Part shown: positions 60,969 through 64,000 of the stretch, in pieces | How the letters are laid out: every line of letters begins with the position of its first letter | How positions within the stretch are numbered: position 1 is the first letter of the stretch | Origin: Magnolia sinica | Taxonomy: Eukaryota; Streptophyta; Magnoliopsida; Magnoliales; Magnoliaceae | Assembly: GCF_029962835.1 (NCBI RefSeq) | Contig: NC_080583.1 | Coordinates: forward strand, 69,983,158-70,047,157 | Length of the DNA stretch: 64,000 nucleotides | Direction: 5' to 3' | Program-made: the position numbers and the translations under genes | The notes under the pieces: model-generated | Told to the model about the DNA's origin: nothing | The model's input: only the letters and a program-made list of their open reading frames with translations | Databases searched by the model: none

Positions 60969-60975
60969 TATTATT

Positions 60976-61596
60976 GGCCGGTCGGTACGTAGAAATTAAT
61001 TAAAAATTGCATACGTGGCATGTGAGTTATTTAAACTAAAATGTCTAAATTTATGGTTTGTAGATTATATGTACAATGAACCAAAATTACACTTAATCCA
61101 TTATTTAATGACAGTACGCGTTATGGGCATTTATTGACGGTTAAAACTGAATAATACCTTGTGTGGTCATATTTTAAATAACATGTCCCCGAAAATAAGA
61201 AGTCAGATTGATCAACCATCTGATTTTAATGACCGTGACCTGGAGACAATGGTTTCAACAATGCAGATGATTTAATCATATGATACTTAGGGGTTGACAC
61301 ACAAGCACTTTGACAAATTATACATGTGGTATGTATTAACTCAAAATAAACCTATTAAATTGTGAAGCCTAATGTAGCCAAGTCAAAGTCTGATTATTTG
61401 AACCATCTTATCATTAGATTTTTAATGGTCTTATGATGGAGGATGGATTGTCCATAAGAGGATACAAAATTGTCAATTACAATTGAATTGTTGAGCATGG
61501 AGACTAGACATTAGTGGTTCCACAAGAGTTTCGATGAGTTATTACAAATAATAATAATAAATGATGTTAAGTGAAATCACTTTATCAGAGAGCACC
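60976..61596. other. Intergenic sequence, nothing recognised
   Basis: AT-rich, with no open frame of note and no repeat structure seen. Confidence 0.6.
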
Positions 61597-64000
61597 TGTC
61601 ACGCCCCGAACTCAGAAACCGGGCTCACAAAATTCCCGATCGCCGAATCCGGCGCCGACAGCCTCCGTAGAACCCCATTTTCGGATCCCGGCACCCATTC
61701 ACCAGGTTCCGATCCTGGGATACTTCAAGGAGGATTTCAAGTCATCAGTCTGATTCATAATGAGCATAACAAAAGCATAACCCACAAACAATAACCACAA
61801 GAACATCACCACAAAATTCCCTATGATCAAAAACTTTTAAGTACAATGCGATAGAAAGGGAAAATACAATATAACAAAAGAAACAAAACTCCAGAAGCCC
61901 AGCTGCAGGCTCCAACTACAGCGGGACTATGGCTGCGACTGCGTCCTGGCGTCACCTGCACGCATCAATCGTGCATAAGCTTATAGAAAGCTTAGAGGGT
62001 GGTGTGAGTATGTGCGCAATATAAGCGTGCTCAAATGCAAGGTCAAAGTAATGCGGAATCATGGTGATGAGCACATGAATGCAATCAGCCGTACCAAGGC
62101 TATGCGGTGTAAGATATGAATACTATCGGCCATAACACAGCCATGCGATGTGAGATGCAACTCAAGCATACCAATCCTCATCATGTATCAGTACAGTTCC
62201 CATTCTGGATAATCACCGGGGTTCAATACACTCCAAATGGCACTGTCGCTCTCCTAACCGCACAGTCCAAGTGAGCGTAAGAAACCTCACTATCCGCCTG
62301 ACCAATAGTCTGCCAATACCTATCCGGCACGTCGATAGCGGACCCATTCGCGAGCTGGTCAAACTCAGCCTAGTATTGCCCCCTACCCTCGGGCGAGTAA
62401 GGCCACACTCCTTTCCAACCGACCACGACACAGTGGGAGACACGACCTCCTGGTATTCGGCCCTCATGCGCTCATATATCCACTCGGTCTCGACGTTGGA
62501 GTCATCCTCTGGTACCAACGGGTTTAGGGATTTTCACCCAGGGACTTTCACCTAGGGACATCTATAACGCCCATATATTAGAACCAAACATTTTCGGTAT
62601 CCAACCCAGCCACCCATCTGTGGAGGCTATGACCCTGATGTCGCTAGGGCATACAGTAACAACAATCACACAAATGCAAGTGCATGAGTCACACTATCAG
62701 TCATGCAACAATCTTGCATGTACCATGCACTTATATGAGGCAACTCCGACTATCAGGGAGCCCATAAGCAATCCGCCCGAAGGCATATGATATGATCGAT
62801 CACTCCTCACATCAGGCATACATATGATGCGGATGATCATGAATCATGGATCTATACTAAACATGTATAAAGAGATGAGCTCTGTGTATAACGGAGATGG
62901 GCCTAGACGGCCTACTTGCCACAAGTATGGGCCTATCAGTGGGCCTTGGGGAGAGTTATAATGCGGACATTTAACCAACATTATCAATGTGGACGTCAAA
63001 CCAGCATTGCTCCCAAGGCGTGGCCCGTTATAAGTGCCAATACAAAAGCTATGGTGGAGTCACACTACAAGGGACATTATGTTCATCCTATTGGGCCTCG
63101 ACCCATGGGCCTCTAATACATCAAATGGCCTCATACATGGGTCTCACAGATACATATCAAGGTGGGCCTCAATGACGGGCTACACATGCATCAACATGGG
63201 CCTAGACACATGGGCCTTGCGTACATTACAATGGGCTTATACAATTTAAGGTGGCCCTCAATAATGGGCCTAAAAATAATTTTCAAGATGATTGGATGAT
63301 TTGGATGAAACACACGTATCATGGTGGGGCCCACACTAAAGGAGGGTGTGGATTACAATACATATATAAGTGGGTCCCGTTTGGGGCCTACCATAATGTT
63401 TATTTTCCATCCAACCCATCTTGGGGCCACAGTAATGTTTATTTTCCACCCTAACCTGGCCCATTGTAATGTTTATTCGCCAACCAACTGTTCATAGGTC
63501 ACTTGGGCCAGGTAAGCCCCACTGTAATATTTATTTTCTACCCAACCTTTTAATAAGGTCACACGTGACCTGGGCCCACATTGATGTACATTTGCCACAC
63601 AACCCTCTCAAAGGGTCACGTGCACCTGGGGTAGGGCCCACTGGACTGGGGCCCACTGTAATATTTATTTTCCACACAACCTGTTCATAACGTCACGCGG
63701 CCAGGGGGGTGCCCACGGTCATGCTTATTTGCAGCCAACCTATTAAAGGTTCATGTGGACTTAGGAAAAGTGGGGCCCACCGAATGTGGTTCCCAAATCC
63801 AGCCCACCCATTATGTGTGTCCCACTTGAATGAGGGTTCAGACCAAGTTTCAGTCGTATCTAAATTTCAGGTAGGCCCCCACCAAGGGTTTTTATATGTT
63901 TAGACATGTCTTCACATGATTTTAGATGGTATGGCCCGCCTGAGTTCTGTTTACGGCTGATTTTTGAGATGGATGGGTGGTACGTGGGGACCCACCGAAT
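61597..64000 (-). mobile_element. Chromovirus-like LTR sequence, runs out of window
   Basis: The edge TGTCACGCCCCGAAC (reverse complement ends CGGGGCGTGACA) resembles the LTR ends of Del/Tekay-like plant gypsy elements and parallels the edge at 9490. No coding sequence was seen. The last 1.2 kb is rich in TGGGCC(T/C)CA words and in repeats of the type TAATGTTTATTTTCCA(C/T)CCAACC (63390-63750, about six copies). Confidence 0.4.

Noticed and set aside
61561-61794. 77-codon Pro/Ser-rich frame as a host gene
   Set aside because: It lies in the LTR-like block starting at 61597 and has no family-like features.

Overview
The window is plant nuclear DNA: plant L1-type LINE, Ty1/copia and Ty3/gypsy elements (including an Athila-like one), a plant CACTA transposon, MITEs, and one flavonoid/small-molecule type UDP-glycosyltransferase (UGT) gene. 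Abundant words of the type TGGGGCCCAC / GATGGATGGTCCAC are, as I remember them, common in woody magnoliid genomes. That placement is inference only. No rRNA, tRNA, CRISPR or bacterial-type feature was seen.

From the left edge to about 42.06 kb almost everything lies in or on one decayed L1-type LINE on the minus strand. Its ORF1 begins near 42,059 and its reverse transcriptase reaches 5,338. Five blocks interrupt it: a copia element at the left edge (1-5337); a 2.37-kb TG...CA block (6814-9187) rich in short near-palindromes; a chromovirus-type LTR region (about 9478-13470) that itself holds a 725-bp MITE with 9-bp target duplications (11792-12516); and a 25.8-kb CACTA DNA transposon (14786-40630). 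The CACTA element carries broken TNP2-type and TNP1/Transposase_24-type genes, a beta-adaptin exon and a probable DUF1446/AtuA exon that look like captured host gene pieces, and a young Athila-like retroelement (16880-28544).

The right third is one host gene on the minus strand: a UGT83A-like glycosyltransferase. Exon 1 is 59694-60174 and exon 2 is 42335-43224, joined by a 16.5-kb intron. The intron is filled with a Tork/TNT1-like copia element (46801-51971), a broken chromovirus-like gypsy element (52208-57368), and two oppositely oriented copies of a minisatellite-cored repeat (about 43.5-44.4 kb and 52.0-58.6 kb). Catalytic residues and the PSPG box are intact, but an in-frame TGA removes the last 24 expected residues. 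A 617-bp MITE with perfect 7-bp target duplications sits 178 bp upstream of the start codon. The last 2.4 kb is another LTR-like repeat that runs out of the window.

The order of events can be partly read. The LINE came first, then the CACTA and LTR blocks, then the Athila element inside the CACTA (LTRs about 1% different by my count). The intron copia is older (LTRs about 8% different).
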